From Chloroflexota bacterium (GTDB taxonomy: Bacteria > Chloroflexota > UBA6077 > FW602-bin22), in contig VGOZ01000002.1 in NCBI GenBank assembly GCA_016875715.1, positions 1 through 64,000 on the forward strand: a stretch of DNA of 64,000 nt, given 5' to 3'. A program made the position numbers and the translations under genes. Shown here piece after piece: positions 24,047-31,875 of the stretch (the first letter of the stretch is position 1; every line of letters starts with the position of its first letter). The notes under the pieces were generated by a model. That model was not told the DNA's origin, made no database searches, and worked only from the letters and a program-made list of their open reading frames with translations.

Positions 24047-25150
24047 TTGAGCGCTCCCGTCGAGCAGCGTCCGGTCGTGCGACCGGAGCACCACCGCGCG
24101 GTGGACTACATGGAATCGGAGGGGTTCCGCGCGGTGATGGCGGTCTTCGACGCGCACCGCGCCGAGACGGGCGGGGTCTATTACCGGCCTGTCGCCGGCG
24201 GGATCTGCGTCATCGACCTGTCGCCGGCCTCGCGAAAGACTCGCATCGGCGTGGGGCGGGCGCCCGTGCGGCCGGGAACAACGGCGGACGAGGTCGCGCG
24301 CGGCATGCCGGCGCGCCTCGCGTACCTGCGTCAGGCGCGCGACCGGCAGGCGCGGGACTCGAAGGAGGTGCAGATCGAGGCCGCCCTCATCGGTCACGCC
24401 CTCGGGGCCGGCTTGCGGTTGCCGGCGCCGTTGGACCCGAGCCTGCGCTTCGTGCACAGCCAATGGCGCATCGAGCCGGCGGCGGGGAAGGGGGCACGTT
24501 TCACCGACCTCATCGCGGTGGACACCGCGACGGCGGCGCTCGCGATTATCGAGCTGAAGAAGCGGCCCGACCCGCGCGCGCTGGAGCAGGCGAGCGGGAC
24601 GCTCGAGCGGAACCTGCTCGCACCGGCGCCGCGCCTGCTGATCGTTCTCGGCGTGGGCGTCTATTACACCGGGTTGTTCCTGTTCCACGTCGCCTCGCTT
24701 CTGACGCTCGCCTTCCTCTTCCTGCACATCAACGTTCGGTGGACGCCGTCCGCTCTGGCGACCACCGGACTCGTTATCGTGCTGGTCGTGCTGTTGAGCG
24801 TCGGATTCGGGATCCTCTCCGCCGCCGTGATGCTGGCGTGGCGCGATGGCTCCCTGGTGATGATCGCGATCAATCGTCCGATGCTGCTGGTGAGCGGCGC
24901 CTACCTCCTGTTACCGACTATTCCCGAGCCCGTTCCGCACGCTCGCCTGGTTCAACCCCCTGGCGTAGGCGGTAGACGCGTTTCGAGGCAGCCTGACCGG
25001 GGTCACCGTCCTTCTGCCGCTAGAGCAGGCGATCGTCGTCCTTACCGTGGCGACGGTTGTGCTGATCGGCGCGGGTATCGCGTTGTTCGAGCACCTCATG
25101 GGCATCTGGTTGCGCACGGGGTCGCTCGACGCCCACTGACCGGCGACTGA
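24047..25150 (+). CDS. Chimera: PD-(D/E)XK nuclease-like protein fused to the tail of an ABC-2 permease
   Basis: The first about 180 residues resemble a PD-(D/E)XK nuclease. FTDLIAVDTATAALAIIELK contains the D...ExK active-site pattern, preceded by a helical region with KEVQIEAALIGHAL. At about 24590-24600 the sequence switches abruptly to GTLERNLLAPAPRLLIVLGV and four or five membrane segments, which is the C-terminal half of an ABC-2 exporter permease. It then runs out of frame after PTIPEP. A deletion is the likely cause. TTG at 24047 is a possible start; an ATG at 24110 is another. Confidence 0.6.
   Translation: MSAPVEQRPVVRPEHHRAVDYMESEGFRAVMAVFDAHRAETGGVYYRPVAGGICVIDLSPASRKTRIGVGRAPVRPGTTADEVARGMPARLAYLRQARDRQARDSKEVQIEAALIGHALGAGLRLPAPLDPSLRFVHSQWRIEPAAGKGARFTDLIAVDTATAALAIIELKKRPDPRALEQASGTLERNLLAPAPRLLIVLGVGVYYTGLFLFHVASLLTLAFLFLHINVRWTPSALATTGLVIVLVVLLSVGFGILSAAVMLAWRDGSLVMIAINRPMLLVSGAYLLLPTIPEPVPHARLVQPPGVGGRRVSRQPDRGHRPSAARAGDRRPYRGDGCADRRGYRVVRAPHGHLVAHGVARRPLTGD
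24595..25139 (+). pseudogene. ABC-2 permease C-terminal remnant with a frameshift and amber stop
   Basis: After a 1-nt shift near 24931, the proper frame reads FRTLAWFNPLA, then TAG at 24967-24969 where relatives have Tyr (NPLAYAVDAFRG), then AVDAFRGSLTGVTVLLPLEQ, and onward to GIWLRTGSLDAH and a TGA at 25139. This is the normal end of an ABC-2 transporter permease. Two separate lesions, plus the loss of the first half and of any ATPase gene, mark it as dead. Confidence 0.65.
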
Positions 25151-25151
25151 A

Positions 25152-25592
25152 TCAGACCGCGACATCCTCAAGGTGCTGCACGCAACTGAACGACGGCGCG
25201 AGGAGGCGGAACATCCGCTCGTCGGCGGTGACGTAGATGGCGCCATCGCGGATCGCCAGCGCGAGGTGGAGCGCCTCCGCGAACGGCCGATCGTGGCGGC
25301 TCGCCAGGAGCAGCGCCTCATCGGCCAGATCCTCGGAAGGCACGAGCGGGGGCAGGATCGCGTGGAGCACCTGGTGAACCTGCTGCGCGTGGTCGGCCGT
25401 CACCTCACCGGCGCGGACCTTGCGGCGGCAGATGCTCCCCAGTTCGGCGACGAGCACGTCCGGTGCACGGAGGGAGAGCGTCTGCGCTGCCCAGGCGTCG
25501 AAGAGGCGCAGCGCCGTCGCGGAGTCGGTCTCGTTGAAACCCCACTTGGCGACGGTCGCCGCGTCGACGACAACCGGGCTATCGGCCGCCAC
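25152..25592 (-). CDS. vapC: VapC-like PIN-domain toxin
   Basis: A 146-residue PIN domain ribonuclease. Acidic residues of the expected active site occur in VVVDAATVAKWGFNE, in LVAELGSICRRKV, and in YVTADERMF near the end. The GTG start at 25592 lies inside the end of the antitoxin gene (14-nt overlap), a normal VapBC layout. VapC enzymes cleave tRNA or rRNA when freed from VapB. Length and motifs are complete, so this pair is probably functional, unlike the chimera at 3.2 kb. Confidence 0.75.
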   Translation of the reverse strand: MAADSPVVVDAATVAKWGFNETDSATALRLFDAWAAQTLSLRAPDVLVAELGSICRRKVRAGEVTADHAQQVHQVLHAILPPLVPSEDLADEALLLASRHDRPFAEALHLALAIRDGAIYVTADERMFRLLAPSFSCVQHLEDVAV

Positions 25593-25830
25593 GCTCGGAC
25601 CAGAGGAGCGACGCGCTATCGGTCGTCGCCTGGCCGGGCGCGACGCGCATGCGCAGCGCATCGAGCCGCCTCCGCTGTCGGCCGAGTTGCGCCGCACGCC
25701 GGGTCACCGCGGCGTGCTCGTCCAGTACGCTCACCAGATGCCGGTTGACGCTCCTCCCCTGGTGGTCGGCCTCGCCCCGCAGCGCGTCCAGCGTCGTTTC
25801 CGACAGACCCCGAATCGTCAGTACCGCCAT
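25579..25830 (-). CDS. vapB: VapB/FitA-like ribbon-helix-helix antitoxin
   Basis: An 83-residue protein starting MAVLTIRGLSETTLDALRGE, then NRHLVSVLDEHA, the ribbon-helix-helix of FitA-type antitoxins. The basic C-terminal part (AAQLGRQRRRLDALRMRV) is suited to block the toxin. It overlaps the downstream toxin gene. A promoter-like pair lies upstream at 25858-25887, with a short palindrome between the hexamers that suits autoregulation. Confidence 0.75.
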   Translation of the reverse strand: MAVLTIRGLSETTLDALRGEADHQGRSVNRHLVSVLDEHAAVTRRAAQLGRQRRRLDALRMRVAPGQATTDSASLLWSERGGR

Positions 25831-25857
25831 GCCCGCACTCCTGATCGCGATGGCCCC

Positions 25858-25887
25858 AGAATAGAACAGATGATCTACTTAGTGCAA
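25858..25887 (-). promoter_or_regulatory. Candidate promoter and operator of the VapBC pair
   Basis: On the minus strand, TTGCAC (25887-25882) is followed after 18 nt by TATTCT (25863-25858), about 28 nt before the antitoxin ATG. The spacer contains AGATCATCT, an odd-length palindrome. The segment is AT-richer than its neighbours. Confidence 0.4.
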
Positions 25888-26180
25888 GCCCCTCTTTCGA
25901 GAGTCGCGGGAGTCCCGCTCGCCTCACCCCGCTGCCCGCGCGCCTCGAGGGCTGAAGACCGTGTCGCGGACTTCTCCCGCAGGCAGAGTCGAAGGGCGAG
26001 GTTGCTCTGCGGGCAGGCCCCCATCCCGGCATTGTCGCGCCGTCCATGCCACGTCCGATGCCGGCACCGGGCGCCCGATGCCCTCACCTCGCGACACGTG
26101 GGCGTCCTCGCGGTGGGAGTGAAACTTCAGCGCACCTGGCAGGGAGTGACGGTCTGCGGGCCGGCTGTTTGCCCCGGTCG
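25888..26180. other. Gap upstream of VapBC with no recognised gene
   Basis: Together with 25831-25887 this makes a 350-nt gap between the antitoxin and the 3' end of the VanW gene. Beyond the promoter nothing coding or repeated is recognised. Confidence 0.4.
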
Positions 26181-28142
26181 CTAACCGCGCGGCCTGGGTG
26201 TCCCCGTAGCGGGCGCGACCGTCGGCGTACCGGGGCCGGGAGTGACGGTCGGCGTGCCGGGGCCAGGCGTGGGGGTTGCGGTGCCGGTGAGAGCGATCGC
26301 CGTCGCGGTAGCCGGGTTCGGCGTGCGGGTCGGGAACGGCGTGCGCTGATCGTCTGGCGCCATCCGCACCGGAGGGATCGGCGTGGGCGTCCCCTTCGGG
26401 AAGGCCGCTTCGATGGGCAGCTCCGGCGGTTTGTTCATCGTGCCCACCAGCGTGACGGAGCGTGACGGCAGGTAGTTGCTCTTCATCTTGAGGATCCGCT
26501 TCTCCGGGCCATCTCCGGTCACGGTGCGGCTCAGTTCGACAAAAAATCCATCGCGCGGCGCCTCGATGACGAGCGTGCGTCCCCAGGGCAGCGCCGGATC
26601 CGGCTGTAATACCGGCTCGGGGTCGGGCGCATTCGCGTTGGTGATAATCGGTTTGGCGACCTCGATCTGCCAGCCGGGCTTCCGCCCGTGCAACTCGAAG
26701 ATGATGTTGTCACCCTCCACGCGCGCCTGGATCACGATCGGCGTCTTCGAACTATTGATCCACTTGAAGTCGACGTTGAACTCCTCGTCCACCGTCACAT
26801 CCAGGCCGACGATCCCGCGGGACGCGTAGGAGGGGATCCAGTAGAGGTGCCAGTACCGCTCCTCGAGCGGGTAGCCGGCCCAGAACACCGCCTGAAAGAG
26901 CGTCGTGGAGACCTGGCAGATCCCGCCGGCGATCGAGGGAACGGTGCGGATACCCTCCTCGGAGTTCGTGATGCCGTAGCCCCATTTGAACCCCGCGTCC
27001 AGGGTTGTCGGCCCGACCGCGCGGTTGAACGAGAACACATCTCCGGGCGCGACAACGTAGCCGTTGAGACGGCTCGCCGCCAGGGTCACGTTATGGCGCT
27101 TCTCGGGGATCGCCCCGCCGAGCGGCGTGGAGCCTTTCTCGATCAATTCCGAGACCTCGAGCGATGGCGCGCTGTCCGGGCCGTACCTGGGTGGTATCGC
27201 CCGCACGGGCAGGATGACCAGACGTGACTCCTCGTCGAGCGCCCTCTGGAAGGCCGCCAGCGCGCCATTGTGGTCGAGTTGTTGTCCGGGTTTGCCCGGA
27301 TCGATGACCTTCGCGCGTCCGGCCTCGATGCTGAAGCGCGCGTTGACCGGCTCCGTCTCAATGACCGGCGCGAACTTCTTCAGAAAGGCTTCGAGCACCA
27401 TCTCGTCGGGGACGAGCCGGGCGGGAACGCCGGGTCTCGCGGGCGCGATAGCGAGAACGGAGGCGAAGTCCTTTCGATTGAACGTCCAGAAGCGGTCGTC
27501 TCGCCGCGCGGTGAGGTACGGCGGCGCGCCGTCCAGCAGGCGATTGGCCCGCGCGAATGCCACGGAGGTCAGGTCGTCGGCCACCCGGATCGGCACCGGC
27601 GTCATCGGCAGGTCGGCTCGCGGTTCGGCTCGATCGATCGCTGCCAGGATCCGTTCCCGCGCGAGCGGGCGATCGACATCCTCGCCAGGACGTGCCGGCA
27701 CGCGGGTGACGCGGCCGTCGGCGCTGATGCGCAGGTCCGCGTCGATCGGCTCGCGTCGGCTCGCGCGCGATGCGAGGTCGATCAGTCGGTCCATCGCCGC
27801 GTCGTCGCGCGGGCGGTGGAGGCGCGGCCGGCCCTCCTCATACGCGACGGTGAAGCCGAGTTCCCGCGGGCTAGTACGTAGCTGCACGAGCCCTAGGCCG
27901 ACGGCGAGCGGCCGATCCAGCATCGCGTTCGCGGCGGCGACATCCGGCGTGGGCGTGGCGGGAACAGGAGTAGGCACGAGGGGCTTCGACGCCGAGGACG
28001 ATGCGGCCGCCGTCGCGGTGGCGGCCGCGCCGGGTGGCACGTCGCCTCCCGGCAAGCGGAAGCCTGGCGCACAGGCGAGCGCGCCGGTGATGCCGAGCGC
28101 GGCGATCATCCGCCGCCGTGAGATCGCGTGCCGTCGTCCCAT
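26181..28142 (-). CDS. VanW-domain lipoprotein with Pro/Thr-rich tail
   Basis: A 653-residue exported protein. A twin-Arg-like start (SRRRMIAALGITG) ends in the lipobox GALAC. A Ser/Ala/Pro linker is followed by two regions resembling peptidoglycan-binding-4 repeats (about residues 150-310). The VanW domain (about 350-500) includes RLNGYVVAPGDVFSFN, GGICQVSTTLFQAVFWAG and a YASRGIVGLDVTVDEEF strand. The tail after residue 580 repeats GPGTPTV and is probably a cell-wall spacer. VanW function is unknown. Its ATG overlaps the TGA of the upstream dehydrogenase (TGATG). Confidence 0.85.
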   Translation of the reverse strand: MGRRHAISRRRMIAALGITGALACAPGFRLPGGDVPPGAAATATAAASSSASKPLVPTPVPATPTPDVAAANAMLDRPLAVGLGLVQLRTSPRELGFTVAYEEGRPRLHRPRDDAAMDRLIDLASRASRREPIDADLRISADGRVTRVPARPGEDVDRPLARERILAAIDRAEPRADLPMTPVPIRVADDLTSVAFARANRLLDGAPPYLTARRDDRFWTFNRKDFASVLAIAPARPGVPARLVPDEMVLEAFLKKFAPVIETEPVNARFSIEAGRAKVIDPGKPGQQLDHNGALAAFQRALDEESRLVILPVRAIPPRYGPDSAPSLEVSELIEKGSTPLGGAIPEKRHNVTLAASRLNGYVVAPGDVFSFNRAVGPTTLDAGFKWGYGITNSEEGIRTVPSIAGGICQVSTTLFQAVFWAGYPLEERYWHLYWIPSYASRGIVGLDVTVDEEFNVDFKWINSSKTPIVIQARVEGDNIIFELHGRKPGWQIEVAKPIITNANAPDPEPVLQPDPALPWGRTLVIEAPRDGFFVELSRTVTGDGPEKRILKMKSNYLPSRSVTLVGTMNKPPELPIEAAFPKGTPTPIPPVRMAPDDQRTPFPTRTPNPATATAIALTGTATPTPGPGTPTVTPGPGTPTVAPATGTPRPRG

Positions 28143-29119
28143 CAGTAGCCGCGCCCTTTGTCGACCACGTTATGGTAAACACCGCCTTCCACAAGCGCCC
28201 GCAGGTTCGCGATCGCGATGTCGACGCCGCGCTGTCGCGTGCCCGGCGTGCTGGCGCCGTTATGCGGCGTCACGATTGCGTTCGGCAAGTCCCAGAACGG
28301 GCTGTCGGCCGGGAGCGGTTCGGTTGTGTGGGCGTCGAGGCCGCCGCCGGCGATCCATCCCTCGCGGAGCGCGCGCAGAAGCGCCGCCTCGTCGGCGATT
28401 CCCCCGCGCGAAAAGCAGATGTAGAAGGCCGAGCGCTTCATCGCCCGGAACTCCGCCTCGCCGAGCATGCCGCGCGTCTCCGGCGTGAGCGGCGCGGTGA
28501 CGACGACGAAGTCGGAGCGGCCGAGGAACTCGTGGAGCCGCTCCCGGAATCGCGGCGCGCCGGGTCCCGGATACTGCTCGTCGACGTTCGGCGTCGCCGT
28601 ATCGCTTTGCCGCATCCCCAGGACCCGCATGTGGAACGCCTGGCACTTCAGGGCGAGATCCTGGCCCGAATGACCCAGACCGATGATGCCGCACGTGAGG
28701 CCGTTCAATTCGGGGTGGTTCCAGTGGTCCCATCGATGCGCGGCCTGAGCGCGGGCCCATCGCCGCGCATCGCGGTTGAGCATCAGCATCAGCATCATCG
28801 CGTGCTCGGCCAGGGGGATCGCGCCGTTACCTTTGCACGAGGTGACGACGATGGGGCTCGCCACGATCTCCGGGATCATCAATCGGTCCGGTCCGGCCGC
28901 CCAGCTCTGGATGAGCTTCAGCCGTCGCGCGCGGCGGAACGCCTCCGGGCTCAGTTCGGAGCAGACGATCGCGTCGGCCTCCTCGATCGCGGCCTCGAAC
29001 GCATTCTGCTGGGCGAAACGGCGCAGATCGTGATCTGGCAGCGCGGCGACAATCTGGTCCCACTGCGGCTCGGTGAGCGTCCCGGTGATGAGGATCGTCG
29101 CGCGCTGAGCGCCGGCCAC
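28142..29119 (-). CDS. D-2-hydroxyacid dehydrogenase, NAD-binding
   Basis: About 325 residues. The NAD-binding motif is GIIGLGHSGQDLA. The catalytic Arg is in CFSRGG, the Glu in DAHTTEPLP and the His in TPHNGAS, so all key residues of the D-isomer-specific 2-hydroxyacid dehydrogenase family are present. It oxidises or reduces an unknown 2-hydroxy acid such as glyoxylate or phosphoglycerate. The GTG start at 29119 is chosen because the flavodoxin-like first strand begins at once after it. It overlaps the downstream VanW gene by one base, so the two are coupled. Confidence 0.8.
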   Translation of the reverse strand: MAGAQRATILITGTLTEPQWDQIVAALPDHDLRRFAQQNAFEAAIEEADAIVCSELSPEAFRRARRLKLIQSWAAGPDRLMIPEIVASPIVVTSCKGNGAIPLAEHAMMLMLMLNRDARRWARAQAAHRWDHWNHPELNGLTCGIIGLGHSGQDLALKCQAFHMRVLGMRQSDTATPNVDEQYPGPGAPRFRERLHEFLGRSDFVVVTAPLTPETRGMLGEAEFRAMKRSAFYICFSRGGIADEAALLRALREGWIAGGGLDAHTTEPLPADSPFWDLPNAIVTPHNGASTPGTRQRGVDIAIANLRALVEGGVYHNVVDKGRGY

Positions 29120-29200
29120 CGTGGTCGGTTCCCTCGTTATGGTGCAACGGAGTGTAGGGCGCGCGGCGTGAGGGTGTCGCGAAACGCAGCGTCCAGCCCG

Positions 29201-29340
29201 CCTTTCTCCCTCTCCCGTCGCGGCGGGAGAGGGGCTGGGGTGAGGGTGCCTCCGCCAGCGGCGCGACGCAGGCGGTCCACAGCGCACCCGGACGGAGGAT
29301 CGCCGCCCTCACCCTCCGCTTCGCTCCACCCTCTCGGCGG
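29201..29340. repeat. Dispersed intergenic repeat with hairpin in the gap 29120-29593
   Basis: CCCTCTCCCG TCGCGG CGGGAGAGGG at 29208-29233 is a perfect 10-bp stem with a 6-nt loop. CCTCACCCTCCGCTTCGCTCC (29307-29327) is the exact reverse complement of 5966-5986. The two ends mirror the copy near 5.9 kb in inverted order. The rest of the 474-nt gap shows no gene. Confidence 0.6.
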
Positions 29341-29593
29341 ACGCGGGCGACGGCTGTCTGACGCTGTTGGGATGGGCGCCTGTACGGTCCCGTCGTGTCG
29401 TCGGTGACCGAGCGGCTCGCATTCGCGGTTTCCGCCCCACCCGTGGGGGCGACCAGATTCACATGGAGCGCCCCGGTGGCCGCGGCGTCCGTCGCCCGCT
29501 GCACCGGCGCTGTCCGACCCGGTGCCGTGGCCTGGGCCGCTACCCGCCATCGACGACGCACTCGGGTACACTGCGCGCCGCCTGGAGGAATAG

Positions 29594-30595
29594 ATGCAGT
29601 ACCGTGCGCTCGGTGACACTGGCCTGACCGTCTCCGCGATCGGGTTCGGTTGCTGGGAGATGGGTGGAGATCACTATGGCGGCACCGACGACTCCGAGGT
29701 GACGCGCGCAATCCACCGCGCGATCGACCTGGGCGTCACGCTCTACGACACGGCCCCGAACTACGGCTTTGGCGGCTCCGAGATCGTGCTCGGCAAGGCG
29801 CTGGGCGCGAAGCGGAAGGACATCCTCCTCGTCTCCAAAACCTGTATCTCGTGGGACCCTGTCACCTTCACCTCGAAGTTCGACGGGCGCTATTCCACGG
29901 TCAAGCGGCTTAACGAGGAGAGCCTCAAGCGTCTGGGCACCGATTATCTCGACCTGCTGCTCATCCACTGGCCGGATCCGGAGACGCCGGTTGAGGAGAC
30001 GATGAAGGCGCTCGACGAGATCCGCCGTGAGGGGAAGGCCCGCCACATCGGCGTTTCCAATTACTCGCCGTACGAGTTGCGGCGGGGGCGCGCCGCAGCG
30101 CCGATCTGCGCCAATCAGGTCGGCTTCAACATGTTCGACCGGCGGTGGCAGAAAGCGATGTTCCCCACCGCGCGCGAACTGGGCATCGGGATCATGGCGT
30201 ACGGACCCATGGCGCACGGTCTGCTCACCGGCACGATGCGAAAGGGGCACGTCTTCGGCGAGCACGACTGGCGGCGCCACGGCATGCTATTCGGACAGCG
30301 TCTGTTCGGGCCGAACCTCGATCAGAACCTCGACGTCGTCGAGCGGCTCAAGGGAGTGGCCGCTCGGGCGGCGACGACCCTGCCGCGCCTGGCGCTCGCC
30401 TGGGTGCTCCACGATCCGACCGTTTCGGTGGCACTCAGTGGCTGCCGCAACGTGGCCGAGATCGAGGAGAACGTCGAGGCCCTGGCCGTCGCCCTCTCGC
30501 CCGCCGTGCTGGCCGAAATCGACGAGATCCTCAAAGGCGCGGCGGGCCAGGTGGAGGAGATCCCGGGACGACACCACCAGCTGCCAGCGGCCTGA
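29594..30595 (+). CDS. Aldo/keto reductase
   Basis: A 333-residue TIM-barrel NADP-dependent oxidoreductase. The catalytic tetrad is visible as Asp and Tyr in LYDTAPNYGFG, Lys in LVSKTCIS and His in LLIHWPDPE. Later segments are VSNYSPYEL and RLALAWVLHDPTVSVAL. It reduces an aldehyde or ketone, identity unknown. The ATG follows GGAGGAA. It is convergent with the alcohol dehydrogenase, with a strong hairpin between them. Confidence 0.85.
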   Translation: MQYRALGDTGLTVSAIGFGCWEMGGDHYGGTDDSEVTRAIHRAIDLGVTLYDTAPNYGFGGSEIVLGKALGAKRKDILLVSKTCISWDPVTFTSKFDGRYSTVKRLNEESLKRLGTDYLDLLLIHWPDPETPVEETMKALDEIRREGKARHIGVSNYSPYELRRGRAAAPICANQVGFNMFDRRWQKAMFPTARELGIGIMAYGPMAHGLLTGTMRKGHVFGEHDWRRHGMLFGQRLFGPNLDQNLDVVERLKGVAARAATTLPRLALAWVLHDPTVSVALSGCRNVAEIEENVEALAVALSPAVLAEIDEILKGAAGQVEEIPGRHHQLPAA

Positions 30596-30602
30596 GCCGG
30601 GC

Positions 30603-30638
30603 GGGGACGGATCGCGCCGCCTGGCGCGAACCGTCCCC
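30603..30638. terminator. Bidirectional terminator hairpin between convergent genes
   Basis: GGGGACGGATCGCGCC, loop GCCT, GGCGCGAACCGTCCCC: a 16-bp stem with one mismatch, lying 8 nt after the aldo/keto reductase stop and 18 nt from the dehydrogenase stop. There is no long T-run, but the position between convergent genes supports a terminator role. Confidence 0.6.
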
Positions 30639-30655
30639 CGGGCCGTCGTGGGTGA

Positions 30656-31771
30656 CTACGAGTAGACGAGGACCGATCGGGCGACCTCGCCGCGATCGAG
30701 CAGGTCGAACGCATGGTTGATGTCGTCGAGGCCGAGCCGGCGCGAGACCAGCTCGCGCAGCTTCACCTTCCCGCCCATGAACAGGTCGACGATCATTGGC
30801 AGGTCGACTCGCTGGCGTGAGCCGCCGAACGAGCTGCCGGAGAGCACTCGCTCCTGGACGAGCAGCGAGGGGTCGATCGTGATCTTCGAACCGTGGGGTG
30901 ACACGCCGATGACGTACGCCTCGCCGCCGCGGTGGAGACAATCGAGCATGGTCTCGATGACGCGCGGCGCGCCGATTGCCTCGAAGGCGTAGTCGGCGCC
31001 GAAACCGCCGGTAATCTCGCTCACCCGGCGCACCGGGTCCTCGGTGGACGCATTCACCTGATGGGTTGCCCCGAACTCCTCGGCCAGCCCCAGCTTGTAC
31101 GGCAGGCGATCGACAGCGATGATCCGTCCTGCTCCGGCGAGTTCGGCGGCCTGGATAACATTGAGGCCGACGCCGCCGCAGCCGAAGACGACCACCGTCG
31201 ATCCCGGTTTCACCTTCGCGCGGTTGAGGACAGCGCCCATTCCTGCCGTAACGCCGCAACTCACCAGGCAGATCACGTCCAGCGGCGCGTCCTTGCGGAT
31301 GGGGATGACACCTTCCTGCAGGAGTACCGCACGGGTGGAGAAGGAGGAGACCTGGAGGAAGTGGTTCACCGCCGAGCCGTCGCGACGGCGGATGCGACTT
31401 GTCCCGTCGAGCATCAGATGGCGCGGCCGATCGCGCAGCGCGCACAGGTTCGGCCGCCCGATCGAGCAGTAGTGGCAGGTCCCGCAACTGGGGATATAGC
31501 TCGTCAGCACATGGTCGCCGACGGCACAGGTCGTCACCCCGGGCCCGACCGCCTCGACGACGCCCGCGCCTTCGTGCCCGAGAACGACGGGCAAATCGTG
31601 CCGCATGTCGCCGGTGATCACGTGCAGGTCGCTGTGGCACACCCCGCTGGCGACATAGCGGACCTGCACCTCGCCCGGGCCGGGCGGTAGCACGGCGATC
31701 TCCTCGATGGACAGGGGCGCCTTGACCCGATCGAGAATCGCCGCCCGTCCGGAATACTCTGGCACGGTCAT
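30656..31771 (-). CDS. Zinc-dependent alcohol dehydrogenase, class III-like MDR
   Basis: A 371-residue zinc alcohol dehydrogenase. The catalytic zinc residues are GVCHSD, LGHEGAG and the Cys in LVSCGVTAG. The structural zinc lobe is CGTCHYCSIGRPNLC. The NAD motif is VVVFGCGGVGLNVIQ, followed by AVDRLPYK. The long chain and the CGV motif resemble formaldehyde/mycothiol-type class III or aryl-alcohol dehydrogenases. The ATG follows AGGAGA. Divergent from the hybrid kinase. Confidence 0.85.
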   Translation of the reverse strand: MTVPEYSGRAAILDRVKAPLSIEEIAVLPPGPGEVQVRYVASGVCHSDLHVITGDMRHDLPVVLGHEGAGVVEAVGPGVTTCAVGDHVLTSYIPSCGTCHYCSIGRPNLCALRDRPRHLMLDGTSRIRRRDGSAVNHFLQVSSFSTRAVLLQEGVIPIRKDAPLDVICLVSCGVTAGMGAVLNRAKVKPGSTVVVFGCGGVGLNVIQAAELAGAGRIIAVDRLPYKLGLAEEFGATHQVNASTEDPVRRVSEITGGFGADYAFEAIGAPRVIETMLDCLHRGGEAYVIGVSPHGSKITIDPSLLVQERVLSGSSFGGSRQRVDLPMIVDLFMGGKVKLRELVSRRLGLDDINHAFDLLDRGEVARSVLVYS

Positions 31772-31875
31772 CTCTCCTGACGCGGATGTGGCCGCAGAAT
31801 AGACGAGCCAGGGGTGCGGCGGGGCCGGACGACAACGCCGTAGGGGCGCTGCGTGCGCGCGACTACCATGCTCCC

